Origin: CAZECR01 sp964510495
GTDB taxonomy: Bacteria; Patescibacteriota; Patescibacteriia; Magasanikbacterales; GWA2-37-8
Length of the DNA stretch: 64,000 bases
Assembly (NCBI GenBank): GCA_964510495.1
Contig: CAZECR010000001.1
Location: 1 to 64,000, forward strand
Reading direction: 5' to 3'
Position numbers and translations under genes: made by a program. The notes beneath the pieces were generated by a model. That model ran no database searches. It saw only the letters and a list, made by a program, of their open reading frames with translations, and had not been told where the DNA came from. Below, in pieces: positions 6,060-14,090 of the stretch; position 1 is the stretch's first letter, and the number at the start of each line of letters is the position of its first letter.

Positions 6060-6944
6060 GTGAAACGTTTGTTGATGATGTTGACTGTGCTTTTCGCGCT
6101 CGGCGCTGTGCCTGCAGTGGCACAGACACCGCCGCCGGGTGCAGGGAGGTCGATCCTACTTCCCCCGAATGCGCCGACCACTTCACCGGCTTGTCCGACG
6201 TGTACCGAGCAGGGGCGCACGGGCGTGCTCGAGGTGGGTAGGCGCTGGGAGGTACGCAGATCTGATTCGGCCAGAAAGGCGTATCGCGCCACATTCGGTC
6301 GGACCGTTTTCAACGATCCGACCCGGCCCGGGGCGTTAGTGCCGACAGCCCGGTGCAGTACCTGTGGGAACCTTCACCAGATGCCCGGTGTCAAGGAGTT
6401 CAAAAAGGCACTGTCAGGTGATCAGCTTCGCGAACAGCAGCGTGTAGCCGCCGACAGGGCGGCAGAGGCAGGCGTAGGCCGTGATGGCCCTGCGTCTCAG
6501 GGCGGTCGCGTCCAAGCAGCCGACCCTCAACGAAACGCCTTCCGCCAGCGGGTTGCTGCAACGCGCGACCCGGCTCCGCCACGCCTGCTTCTCGCTCCGC
6601 CCCCGGGTGGAGGTGGTGGTCAGGGTGGAAGCAGCAGCGGGCTCCTTGGTGGAGGCCCGAGCGCTGGCAGCGGAAACAACCAGGGTAACGATGGCACGAG
6701 CCAGCGACGAGCCCTGGTTGCCTACCCCGGCTGCCTCGGCGATTTTGGAGGACCGGGTAGAAGATCCTGCACCGGCGCCGAAGCGCTGAGCCGGGCAGCG
6801 GCGCCGCTCACCGTTGGCGCTGCCGTGGTGGGTAGTCTTGCGACAGGTGGCACTGCACCCGCAGGCGCTCTTCTCCTGCGGGCGGCTGGCCAGCGCGCTG
6901 TCCAAGCCGGCGCCGTACTCGCCCCCGCGCTCGCCGGTCGCTAA
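6060..6944 (+). CDS. Secreted protein A (paralog of the 7260-8099 product)
   Basis: No known family is recognised. The GTG start at 6060 is chosen because GGAAGGAGG precedes it and it opens a clear signal peptide (KRLLMMLTVLFALGAVPAVAQ, cleavage about residue 22). The mature approx. 270 residues are Pro/Gly/Arg/Ala-rich, with a CPTC pair and a CSTC pair in the first half and a Gly-rich linker. The last approx. 80 residues (YPGCLGD, RRSC, EALSRAAAPLT-GAAVV, LLRAAGQRA) are shared with the next gene. The GC is clearly higher than in flanking core genes and the cassette has its own promoter, ribosome site, 3' hairpin and terminator. A longer ORF from 5886 reads through the tRNA and is not real. 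Confidence 0.8.
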   Translation: MKRLLMMLTVLFALGAVPAVAQTPPPGAGRSILLPPNAPTTSPACPTCTEQGRTGVLEVGRRWEVRRSDSARKAYRATFGRTVFNDPTRPGALVPTARCSTCGNLHQMPGVKEFKKALSGDQLREQQRVAADRAAEAGVGRDGPASQGGRVQAADPQRNAFRQRVAATRDPAPPRLLLAPPPGGGGGQGGSSSGLLGGGPSAGSGNNQGNDGTSQRRALVAYPGCLGDFGGPGRRSCTGAEALSRAAAPLTVGAAVVGSLATGGTAPAGALLLRAAGQRAVQAGAVLAPALAGR

Positions 6945-6997
6945 CACGACCATCAGCAACTAACTTTTGTTCTTTACCAGCGGCCCTCTACAATTAT

Positions 6998-7069
6998 CTC
7001 CCCAAGGTCGCCCTATTCTGTATTCAAGTGTCTTGAAACTAGAGTAGGGAGGGATTTGACTTTGGGGAG
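6998..7069 (+). ncRNA. Candidate 3' structured RNA element, copy 1
   Basis: A 72-nt nested hairpin. The outer 12-bp helix is CTCCCCAAGGTC with GACTTTGGGGAG (one G-U), the middle is CCCTATTCT with AGAGTAGGG, and the apex is TTCAAG/CTTGAA. Copy 2 at 8147-8217 keeps the fold while C-G becomes U-A in the outer helix. It lies 53 bp after the stop of secreted protein A and is distinct from the terminator that follows. Confidence 0.7.
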
Positions 7070-7107
7070 CGTAATGAGTTTATGGATTGCTTTGCTGAAA
7101 AAATACT

Positions 7108-7140
7108 ACTTAATTAGCCCGGTATCTATCGGGCTTTTTA
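7108..7140 (+). terminator. Terminator of the secreted-protein-A cassette
   Basis: An AGCCCG/CGGGCT stem with an 8-nt loop is followed by TTTTTATTTTTT. Confidence 0.8.
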
Positions 7141-7183
7141 TTTTTTAAAATAGTGATTTAAGGTGCTTATAGTGTACATAGTG

Positions 7184-7212
7184 TTGACTTTTCTGTCTGG
7201 AGCTGCTAGCCT
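7184..7212 (+). promoter_or_regulatory. Promoter of the secreted paralog B
   Basis: TTGACT (7184-7189), 17 bp, then TAGCCT (7207-7212). A CTCACTC/GAGTGAG hairpin (7230-7249) immediately precedes the AGGTGG ribosome site. Confidence 0.65.
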
Positions 7213-7259
7213 TGCTGCACAATTTTAACTCACTCGGTTCTGAGTGAGAGGTGGAAGAC

Positions 7260-8099
7260 ATGAAAAACATGTACATTGTTAGCGTGTTGCTGTTTTTGAC
7301 GGCAATAGCCAACGCTCAGCCAAGGCCCAGGCTTGATCCAACCGCCGTTGATCGAGGTAGAATCAGGCTTGAGGGTCAACGGCAGTTTCAGGCTGATACG
7401 GTAAAACAAGCAAGGAGGTTCGGCGAGTGGCAAGCGAAGATCGCCGATAAATATCCTGGCCAGCCTTTGCTCACACCGCGCGAATTACAGGTCGAGTCTC
7501 GTAAAGCGGCAAAACAGGATATTAGGGCACAAAAGTTACAGACTGCTAAGGCAAAGGGGTATGTGCCAGAGCTTTCGGAAACGGATCAACTGGTGCGAGC
7601 TCTGGGTAAGATCCCTGAGGTCAGCGAGGTCTTTGATGAAGAGTTGTTGAGAGCAAAAGGTAAGCGCAAGCTTAAGACGACTTTTCACCGGGACAGTCTC
7701 ACACCTCTTCCTGTTCCTGCTGGCCGCCCTATCCTTCCACAGCTTGGTAGCTCGCCCCCTCCGTCGCGCCCTCTGGTGGCAACTCCTCTTCTGGGAGGAC
7801 GTCCAGCGGTGGCTCCAAGTGCCCCCAACCTGGGTACCACGGATACTCGTCCTCGCGTGGGACCGTTCGTTTCCTACCCCAACTGCCTCGGCGACAGCGG
7901 CAATCCGCTCCGCAGATCCTGCGGCGCCGGTGAAGCGCTACGGAGGGCAGCAGCCCCGCTCACACTCGGTGCGGCTGTCGTGTCTGGTGTTGCTCCGGCA
8001 ACAGCTGCCGGAGTTGGAACCGGAGTTCTGCTGCGAGCAGCTGGCCAGCGTGCTGCCCAAGCCGCACCCGCACTTGCTCCACTGCTGGGAAGCCAGTAG
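7260..8099 (+). CDS. Secreted protein B (paralog of the 6060-6944 product)
   Basis: A 279-aa protein of unrecognised family. The ATG at 7260 follows GAGAGGTGG at good spacing and begins a signal peptide (KNMYIVSVLLFLTAIANA, then QPRPR). A GTG three codons upstream overlaps the ribosome site and is rejected. The mature N-terminal half is charged and helical; a Pro-rich linker (about 150-195) leads to the C-terminal domain shared with protein A: SYPNCLGDSGNPLRRSC, EALRRAAAPLTLGAAVV, LLRAAGQRAAQA. The two N-terminal halves are not obviously alike, so the conserved module is the C-terminus, with two cysteines and a hydrophobic Ala/Gly-rich helix that might insert in or associate with the envelope. 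The cassette is GC-rich with its own control signals. Confidence 0.8.
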   Translation: MKNMYIVSVLLFLTAIANAQPRPRLDPTAVDRGRIRLEGQRQFQADTVKQARRFGEWQAKIADKYPGQPLLTPRELQVESRKAAKQDIRAQKLQTAKAKGYVPELSETDQLVRALGKIPEVSEVFDEELLRAKGKRKLKTTFHRDSLTPLPVPAGRPILPQLGSSPPPSRPLVATPLLGGRPAVAPSAPNLGTTDTRPRVGPFVSYPNCLGDSGNPLRRSCGAGEALRRAAAPLTLGAAVVSGVAPATAAGVGTGVLLRAAGQRAAQAAPALAPLLGSQ

Positions 8100-8146
8100 G
8101 CTCGGAAATAAATAGTCCTTGTCATTGGGTGGCCTACACTATTTAT

Positions 8147-8217
8147 CTCCTCAAGGTCGCCCTATTCTGTATTCAATTTTTTTGAAGATAGAATAGGGAG
8201 GGACTGACTTTGAGGAG
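8147..8217 (+). ncRNA. Candidate 3' structured RNA element, copy 2
   Basis: A 71-nt fold homologous to 6998-7069. The outer helix is CTCCTCAAGGTC with GACTTTGAGGAG, the middle is CCCTATTCT with AGAATAGGG (perfect 9 bp), and the apex is TTCAA/TTGAA. The flanking CTACA..TATCTCC is also shared. It begins 47 bp after the stop of secreted protein B. Confidence 0.7.
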
Positions 8218-8228
8218 AAAAAATAAAA

Positions 8229-8258
8229 AACATCTCAGCAATCCGAGATGTTTTTTAA
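8229..8258 (+). terminator. Terminator of the secreted-protein-B cassette
   Basis: An AAAACATCTC/GAGATGTTTT stem with an 8-nt loop and a T run, 12 bp after the structured RNA element. Confidence 0.8.
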
Positions 8259-8279
8259 AAGATTTTTATTATACTCGTC

Positions 8280-8308
8280 TTGACAGAAGATCTTTTTTAA
8301 TCTAGTAG
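8280..8308 (+). promoter_or_regulatory. Promoter of the orphan gene at 8329
   Basis: TTGACA (8280-8285), 17 bp, TAGTAG (8303-8308). The TAGGAGG ribosome site follows at 8316-8322. Confidence 0.65.
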
Positions 8309-8328
8309 TACCCTATAGGAGGATGGAA

Positions 8329-8904
8329 ATGCAAAGCGAAGCTCAGGTTGACGCAGTAGTCACCACAAAGAAAACGTCTCAAAGACGTTTGCGAAAAGTA
8401 GAAAAACAAGGACAAGAATTTCGCAAACTATCGCGCCTTCCTCAAGGCGTCTTCTGTTCTGACTACCGGGGTCGCGAAGCGTGTTTTAAAGCGCTGCGTG
8501 ATCAAACAAAGAAGCCTGCTGGCCTCGTGTACGTGGTTATGGGAACCGGTGCCGAGAATGCTTCGGTGGTGATCTGGAATCACCGTGGTCTGCGATTGCT
8601 CGGTCAGTGGTCACTCAAAAGCAGCACGGCCAAAGGTGTGCTGTTCGAGGTGCTCCCTGCTTACACCCGGAACTGGAAGCTGGCTTGGATAAGCTACAAC
8701 AAAGAGAAAGTTGTGAGTGGCTATTCAGTTGCTACAGCCGGTGGCATCAAGCGCTACTACCCGCTCAGCAGCGAGCAAACTGGCGAAGTGGTGTCCGACA
8801 GCTGGATAGGGCTCAAGCCTGATAGAGCCCCCGGGTTCTGGGACGTCGAACGTGTGCTCCGGCCTTTTCGTCGCAGTTTTCCTCGCCCGCTCACCCCCGC
8901 CTAA
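8329..8904 (+). CDS. Uncharacterised cytosolic basic protein (191 aa)
   Basis: No family is recognised. There is no signal peptide. The first approx. 45 residues are Lys/Arg-rich and probably helical; the middle contains beta-like hydrophobic stretches (GLVYVVMGTGAENASVVIWNHRGLRLLGQW) and the C-terminus is basic and Pro-rich. Two in-frame ATGs are possible. The one at 8329 is chosen because the perfect AGGAGG ends 6 nt before it, whereas the ATG at 8323 abuts it. It has its own TTGACA promoter like the two secreted-protein cassettes just upstream, and its GC-rich composition matches theirs, so it probably belongs to the same accessory island. Confidence 0.7.
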   Translation: MQSEAQVDAVVTTKKTSQRRLRKVEKQGQEFRKLSRLPQGVFCSDYRGREACFKALRDQTKKPAGLVYVVMGTGAENASVVIWNHRGLRLLGQWSLKSSTAKGVLFEVLPAYTRNWKLAWISYNKEKVVSGYSVATAGGIKRYYPLSSEQTGEVVSDSWIGLKPDRAPGFWDVERVLRPFRRSFPRPLTPA

Positions 8905-8946
8905 TTCACCCCCCCCGCCTTCCTTCCTTCTTCTCCTTTCCTAAAA

Positions 8947-8985
8947 AAAATCACCCCGGTATTTTCGGGGTGATTTTATTTTTTT
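8947..8985. terminator. Bidirectional terminator between the orphan gene and gyrA
   Basis: AAAATCACCCCG pairs with CGGGGTGATTTT around a 7-nt loop, with T runs outward on both strands. It serves the plus-strand gene ending at 8904 and the minus-strand gyrA ending at 8984. Confidence 0.85.
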
Positions 8986-11449
8986 AAATTAATGTTACAC
9001 TCACGACTTTATCATCTTCTTCTTTGAATCGCATGAGGCGAACTCCTTGTGTGGCACGTCCGCTCGACGGAATTGATTTAAACGGCATGCGAATGACTTG
9101 GCCTTTGGCGGACATCATGACGATATCGCGTTCATCAGCTTTGGCTGTATCGATGGCGCTGCCATGAATGACGAAGCCGGTTTTTTCACTGACTTTGGCG
9201 GTCTTAATACCACTGCCACCACGACCCTGTACTTTATAGCTCGCAATTTCAGTGAGCTTACCGAGTCCATTTTCACCGATCGTCAAAAATTCAATACTTT
9301 TATTTTTAGGGTCAACCGTATCCATGCCAATAACTTCGTCGTTACCGTGGAGGCGGATACCGCGCACACCGCTTGCAGTGCGACCCATGGAGCGGGCATC
9401 GCTTTCTTTGAAACGAATAGCCTGACCCTCTTTGGTAGCGATCATGATGTCGTCAGAGCCGCTCGACGGGCGAACCCATTCCATGCTGTCGTCGAGACGA
9501 AGTTTGAGCGCGATAAGACCGTTGCGGCGAACATTGGCATAATCTTCAAGAGCGGTCTTTTTAATAAGCCCTTTTCTGGTTACCATAACCAAATATTTGA
9601 GGTCAGTCAGGTCGGTCATCGAAAGCATGGTGCTTACTTTTTCATTTGGCGCAAGCTGCAAGAAGTTAACCATGGCCTGGCCTTTGGCGGTGCGACTGCC
9701 CTGAGGTATTTCGTAGGCAGACAATTGGAAGACGCGGCCACGGTTAGTGAAGAAGAGAATATTGTCGTGGGTATTGGTAGTGAGAAGCTGCTCAACGGAT
9801 TCTTCTTCTTTAGTGGTTACACCGATAACACCCTTACCGCCGCGAGATTGTTGGCGGAAGGTATCAGGAGGTAAGCGTTTGATATAGCCATCGGTCGTGG
9901 TCATGATGATGGTTGGCTCATTAGGAATGAGGTCTTCAACTGTGAAGTCTTTGATTCCATGAGCGATAATCTGGGTGCGGCGTTCCTCACCATATTTTGC
10001 TTTAATTTCTTCAGTTTCAGTTTTAACAATACCCAAGATTTTAGCTTCCGAAGCAAGGATTGCTTCGAGCTCTTTGATGATCGCTTTTTTCTCGGCTAAC
10101 TCGTCTTCAACTTTTTGGCGTTCCAGGTTAGCGAGCTGTTGCAAACGCATTTCCAAAATGGCTGTTGCCTGGCGGTCGCTAAATTTAAATTTGTCCATCA
10201 GTTCAACTTTTGCTTCGTCTTTGTCTTTGGAAGCGCGAATTGTTTTGATAACAAGATCAATTTTATCAAGCGCGATTTTGAGACCTTCCAAAATATGGGC
10301 GCGCTCTTTGTTTTTATTCAAGTCAAATTCCGTGCGAGCGCGAATAACGACGCGGCGGTGCTTGATAAACTCTTCGAGAACATTTTTAATGTTGAGGACG
10401 CGTGGTTGAATACCGTCAACCAGCGCGAGCATATTTACGTGAAACGTGGTCTGAAGCGCAGTTAGTTTGAATAATTGGTTGAGAATTTTTTTCGGGTAAG
10501 AATCTTTTTTGAGATCAACCACCACACGAACACCGTCTTTGTTGGATTCGTCGCGCAGGTCCTTAATGCCTTCGATTTTTTTCTCTTGTACCAGTGTTGC
10601 AATTTTTTCGATCATTTCGGCTTTGTTGACCTGGTAGGGGACTTCGGTGACAATGATCTGGAATTGTCCGGCTTTAGTTTCTTTAATATCAGCTTTTGCA
10701 CGCATCACAATACCGCCGCGGCCTGTAACATAGGCCGAAAGAATGTCTTTTTTGTTATAAATAATACCGCCAGTTGGAAAGTCCGGTCCTTTGATGACCT
10801 CGGCTAAGTCTTCGACAGTAGCTTCTGGATTTTCAATCAGTTTAATAACACCGTCACAAAGTTCGTTCAGGTTGTGGGGTGGAATACTGGTCGCCATACC
10901 AACAGCGATGCCCATCGTACCATTGAGGAGCAGGTTCGGAATTTTGGTTGGTAAAACGGTTGGCTCAATATGCGAACCGTCGTAGTTTGGAATAAATCGA
11001 ACTGTTTCTTTTTCAATATCAAGCAGCATTTCTTCGGCTGCAGCCGTAAGCTTCGCTTCGGTATAACGCATAGCAGCCGCTGCGTCGCCGTCCATGGAGC
11101 CAAAGTTTCCTTGGCCGTTCACCAATTGATGGCGCATGGAAAAATCCTGAGCCATACGGACGAGTGAGTCGTAGATGGCGCTGTCACCGTGAGGGTGGTA
11201 CTTGGCCATCACCTCACCGACTACATTGGCGGATTTACGATACTTCGCGTTATGGCGTAAACCAATTTTCCACATGGCGTAGAGAATACGGCGGTGTACA
11301 GGTTTAAGTCCGTCGCGAACGTCGGGGAGGGCGCGCGAAACGATAACGCTCATGGCGTATTCGAGGTACGACTGTTTAATTTCGTCAACGATAGCAGCGG
11401 GCGTGATCTTGCCGGCTTCCTGGACAATCAATTTGGGTTGCTGGGACAT
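8984..11449 (-). CDS. gyrA: DNA gyrase subunit A
   Basis: An 821-aa type IIA topoisomerase subunit that cuts and rejoins DNA for ATP-driven negative supercoiling with GyrB. The N-terminal breakage-reunion domain has the catalytic Tyr129 in AMRYTEAKL. The quinolone-resistance region reads YHPHGDSAIYDSLVRMA with Ser90 and Asp94, the usual sensitive residues. The C-terminal beta-propeller (from about residue 500) carries the GyrA-box as QSRGGKG, one residue from the canonical QRRGGKG, favouring gyrase over topoisomerase IV. It is the last gene of a minus-strand group with the membrane protein 19 bp upstream. There is no Shine-Dalgarno. Confidence 0.95.
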   Translation of the reverse strand: MSQQPKLIVQEAGKITPAAIVDEIKQSYLEYAMSVIVSRALPDVRDGLKPVHRRILYAMWKIGLRHNAKYRKSANVVGEVMAKYHPHGDSAIYDSLVRMAQDFSMRHQLVNGQGNFGSMDGDAAAAMRYTEAKLTAAAEEMLLDIEKETVRFIPNYDGSHIEPTVLPTKIPNLLLNGTMGIAVGMATSIPPHNLNELCDGVIKLIENPEATVEDLAEVIKGPDFPTGGIIYNKKDILSAYVTGRGGIVMRAKADIKETKAGQFQIIVTEVPYQVNKAEMIEKIATLVQEKKIEGIKDLRDESNKDGVRVVVDLKKDSYPKKILNQLFKLTALQTTFHVNMLALVDGIQPRVLNIKNVLEEFIKHRRVVIRARTEFDLNKNKERAHILEGLKIALDKIDLVIKTIRASKDKDEAKVELMDKFKFSDRQATAILEMRLQQLANLERQKVEDELAEKKAIIKELEAILASEAKILGIVKTETEEIKAKYGEERRTQIIAHGIKDFTVEDLIPNEPTIIMTTTDGYIKRLPPDTFRQQSRGGKGVIGVTTKEEESVEQLLTTNTHDNILFFTNRGRVFQLSAYEIPQGSRTAKGQAMVNFLQLAPNEKVSTMLSMTDLTDLKYLVMVTRKGLIKKTALEDYANVRRNGLIALKLRLDDSMEWVRPSSGSDDIMIATKEGQAIRFKESDARSMGRTASGVRGIRLHGNDEVIGMDTVDPKNKSIEFLTIGENGLGKLTEIASYKVQGRGGSGIKTAKVSEKTGFVIHGSAIDTAKADERDIVMMSAKGQVIRMPFKSIPSSGRATQGVRLMRFKEEDDKVVSVTLI

Positions 11450-11468
11450 ACGGGGTACTATTCAATAG

Positions 11469-11984
11469 CTAATGTTTGGTAGTAGTAGAGTTTGGTGTTG
11501 TTGGGGTTGAGCTGGCAGTGGTAGTGCTGTTTGAGTTTGCAACAATCAGCGCAAGCGCTTCTTTAATTTTTTCCTGGGGTGATGGTGTGCTCGTTGTTTG
11601 ATTTCTGGGAGCAAAAGCGTTCTGCCAGTTTTTTTGATTTGCCTCAATGAGTTCTTGCTCCGGTGATCCGGTCCAACGGAACGAACTGATCTGAAGTTTG
11701 AGCGACCAGCCCCATAGTACACCAATGATGATCATAAACGAAATGACGCCCACCCAGAGGTAGCGCTTAGCGCTCCGGTTATGGGCAACAAAACGTTCAT
11801 AGGATCGAATCTCCTCCGGAGTCGCTTTTTCAGATTCAAAGGATGCTTGCTGGGCAGTTTGTTTTTTAGGTTCTTTAAAGTTTGCCTCATTAAAAACCAG
11901 GCTCGGCATTGGTTTTGCTGCGCTTTTACGCATGGAGCGTTTTGGTTTGGCAGCAGTTTCAGAAATAATTTTTTTTCGTGGCAT
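11469..11984 (-). CDS. Single-pass membrane protein of unknown function
   Basis: A 171-aa protein with a basic, Lys/Arg/Ala-rich N-terminal approx. 70 residues, one transmembrane segment (YLWVGVISFMIIIGVLWGW, about residues 85-103), then an outside part that ends in a Ser/Thr/Pro-rich low-complexity tail. The start is set at the ATG at 11984; a TTG nine codons upstream would overlap the folded region. No family is recognised. The gene is 19 bp upstream of gyrA and probably co-transcribed with it. Confidence 0.65.
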   Translation of the reverse strand: MPRKKIISETAAKPKRSMRKSAAKPMPSLVFNEANFKEPKKQTAQQASFESEKATPEEIRSYERFVAHNRSAKRYLWVGVISFMIIIGVLWGWSLKLQISSFRWTGSPEQELIEANQKNWQNAFAPRNQTTSTPSPQEKIKEALALIVANSNSTTTASSTPTTPNSTTTKH

Positions 11985-12003
11985 ACGAATGAGCGCATGA
12001 GGC

Positions 12004-12053
12004 GGGCTCAAGGAGAAAAAGAAACACGGGTGTATCCGTTGCTTCTTGAGCCC
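12004..12053 (-). repeat. Inverted repeat in the leader of the membrane protein-gyrA unit
   Basis: GGGCTCAAG (12004-12012) and CTTGAGCCC (12045-12053) form a perfect 9-bp stem with an inner CCGT/ACGG pairing, just before the start of the 11984 gene. It could block or modulate transcription from the upstream hydrolase gene. Confidence 0.55.
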
Positions 12054-12082
12054 CCTTACTGTACGTTCCCGTTTGGTGCGTA

Positions 12083-12700
12083 TTAAATATTTTTTTCCAA
12101 GACCATGAGTTGCATATCTTCTTGAGGTAGGTCCTTGGCTTTGAGAATAACTTTCTTATCGGTTACCGCTGCTTTGAGTCCGCTCGCCTTAATAAAATCT
12201 TCCACGGGTTTTACCTCAGGGTCGCTGTCGGAGGCGTACCCCATAGGGATAACAACACGAGGTTCAAGTTCGTTAATAACTTCCGCTGCCGCGCTTGGGG
12301 AAAGATATTTTTTTTCACCACCAACGCCAAGGGCAAGGATATCAATTTTACCCAGTTTTTCAACCAGATCAGCTGAAAGCTGTTCTTGAATGGCGCCAAG
12401 GTGCACGAGCGACATGCCTTCGGCAGTAACTTTAAAAATAACGGTCTCGTTTGGGCCGGGCCAGGCACTAATAAGGACGCCTTTGATGTCGAATTCGCCA
12501 AGGGTGCTGATGATAAAAGGGTCTTGCGAGAGGGTGGCGCTATTGTCTTCGCGGTGCGAGTACAGGGCGACGCTGGGGCTAAAACTACGAGGAAAATCAC
12601 CCTTTTCAGGTTTGTACGGATCAAAGAGAATAACGACGTCTTCATCCATTTGTTTGGTCTGTAATTTAAGACAGGTTTGACCGAGCCAGGAGAGGTGCAT
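12083..12700 (-). CDS. Metallo-beta-lactamase-fold protein, degenerate metal site
   Basis: A 205-aa protein that opens like the UlaG/YhfI-type MBL-fold hydrolases (MHLSWLGQTCLKLQT, then DVVILFDPY) and keeps fold landmarks such as GVLISAWPGPNETVIFKV, LVHLGAI, IDILALGVG, VVIPMGY. The HxHxDH zinc motif is not intact: at its place the sequence reads ALYSHREDNSA, so it may be catalytically dead or bind metal differently. The start at 12700 is chosen as the first residue of the fold; a longer frame begins at 12775. It is upstream of, and co-oriented with, the membrane protein and gyrA. Confidence 0.7.
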   Translation of the reverse strand: MHLSWLGQTCLKLQTKQMDEDVVILFDPYKPEKGDFPRSFSPSVALYSHREDNSATLSQDPFIISTLGEFDIKGVLISAWPGPNETVIFKVTAEGMSLVHLGAIQEQLSADLVEKLGKIDILALGVGGEKKYLSPSAAAEVINELEPRVVIPMGYASDSDPEVKPVEDFIKASGLKAAVTDKKVILKAKDLPQEDMQLMVLEKNI

Positions 12701-12760
12701 ACAGTAAATGTGGTTAAAGAGTGCGGTTATTCTAGCATACCGTTTCAGGTGCCGCAAGCC

Positions 12761-12789
12761 TTGACAGCGAAGCAAAACAGTGTTACTTT
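12761..12789 (+). promoter_or_regulatory. Promoter of rpsA
   Basis: TTGACA (12761-12766), 17 bp, TACTTT (12784-12789). It leaves a leader of about 85 nt before the ATG, with no Shine-Dalgarno. The leader has a TTAGGCCTAG-type palindrome (about 12845-12855) and could bind S1 itself. Confidence 0.7.
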
Positions 12790-12881
12790 ACGTCTATACA
12801 TATAAGTACTTGAAGCAGCTCCATTTTAGCGAGCAGCACTCGACTTAGGCCTAGCCAAGCGGGATAAACAGTATTTTTTTT

Positions 12882-14042
12882 ATGTCCGATAACGATAAAA
12901 CAGCTAAAAAACAAGACTTTAAGGCCCTCCTTCAGAGCCATTTTACTGAAATCCCAAAAGTTGGGGCGATTGTTAAGGGTAAGGTACTTTCGGTAGATAA
13001 AGGCGAAATTCACATTGACGTTGAAGGCATGACAACCGGTGTCGTTCGTGGCCGTGAACTTTTTGCTGAATCTCGCGAGTACTCTGGGCTCCGTGTTAAC
13101 GACGAAGTCGAAGCGACTGTGGTTGAACTTGAAAATGAAAACTGTGAAATGGAACTCTCGTTCCGCATTGCCGGCTACCAGAAGGCTTGGGACGGCATGA
13201 TTAAACTCATGAAAGACGGCGTTACTATTAAAGGTAAAGTTGTGTCGGCCAATAAAGGTGGTCTCATGATGCAGGTTGAAGCCCTCGCTGGTTTTATGCC
13301 AGTGTCGCAGCTTAACCCAGACCACTACCCACGCGTTACCGGCGGCGACAAGAATCGCATTCTCGATAAACTACGTGAAATTGTTGGTCAGGAACTCGAA
13401 GTAAAAGTTATCGATGTTGATGAGAAAGAAGAAAAACTCATCGTCTCGGAACGCGCAGTTTGGGAAGATTCTCAGAAAGCGGTACTCGAATCCTACAAAG
13501 TTGGTGACGTTGTTAACGGCGAAATCAGCGCCCTTACTTCATTTGGTGCATTCATCAAATTTGGTGAAGGACTCGAAGGCCTGGTACACATTTCCGAAAT
13601 CGCTTGGCAGCGTATTGATCACCCGAAAGATGTTGTAAAGGTAGGGGACAAGGTCAAAGCCCAAATTATCCAGCTCGATCACTCCAAGATTTATCTCTCC
13701 ATCAAACGCCTCGTGGACGATCCATGGAAGAGCGTTAAGGATAAATACAAACAGGGTGAAGTTGTTAAAGGTAAAATCCTTAAGATCGAACCGTTCGGTC
13801 TCATGGTTGGCCTCGACAAGGACATCCATGGCTTGGCTCATATTTCAGAACTCTCCGATACTCCACTGGCCAATATTAACGAACACTTCAAAATTGGACA
13901 GGAAATGGACTTCGAAATCATGTCGCTCGAACCAGCTGAACACCGTCTTGGCCTCAAGGCTGTTGGTGTGAAAGGCAAAAGCGGACGCAAAGTAGCTCCA
14001 GCTAAAACTGAAACTCCAGAAGCAGAAAAAGCTGCTGAGTAA
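12882..14042 (+). CDS. rpsA: 30S ribosomal protein S1 (four S1 domains)
   Basis: A 386-aa protein with four consecutive S1/OB repeats, beginning about residues 26 (VGAIVKGKVLSVDKGEIHIDVEG), 109 (GVTIKGKVVSANKGGLMMQVE), 207 (VGDVVNGEISALTSFGAFIKFGEGLEGLVHISEI) and 292 (QGEVVKGKILKIEPFGLMVGLDKDIHGLAHISEL). S1 binds mRNA and helps non-leaderless, structured messages onto the small subunit. Four domains is shorter than the six of E. coli and usual for many Gram-positive and CPR genomes. The acidic Glu/Ala tail is low-complexity. It is monocistronic, with its own promoter and terminator. Confidence 0.9.
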   Translation: MSDNDKTAKKQDFKALLQSHFTEIPKVGAIVKGKVLSVDKGEIHIDVEGMTTGVVRGRELFAESREYSGLRVNDEVEATVVELENENCEMELSFRIAGYQKAWDGMIKLMKDGVTIKGKVVSANKGGLMMQVEALAGFMPVSQLNPDHYPRVTGGDKNRILDKLREIVGQELEVKVIDVDEKEEKLIVSERAVWEDSQKAVLESYKVGDVVNGEISALTSFGAFIKFGEGLEGLVHISEIAWQRIDHPKDVVKVGDKVKAQIIQLDHSKIYLSIKRLVDDPWKSVKDKYKQGEVVKGKILKIEPFGLMVGLDKDIHGLAHISELSDTPLANINEHFKIGQEMDFEIMSLEPAEHRLGLKAVGVKGKSGRKVAPAKTETPEAEKAAE

Positions 14043-14057
14043 AAGATGCAATTAAAA

Positions 14058-14090
14058 AATACCCGCTCGATTGTGAGCGGGTGTTTTTTT
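14058..14090. terminator. Bidirectional terminator after rpsA
   Basis: An ACCCGCTC (14061-14068)/GAGCGGGT (14075-14082) stem, flanked by A and T runs, serves rpsA and the convergent gene ending at 14089. Confidence 0.85.

Noticed and set aside
9098..9874. 258-aa open frame antisense to gyrA
   Set aside because: GyrA on the other strand is complete with catalytic motifs; the antisense translation has no family features.
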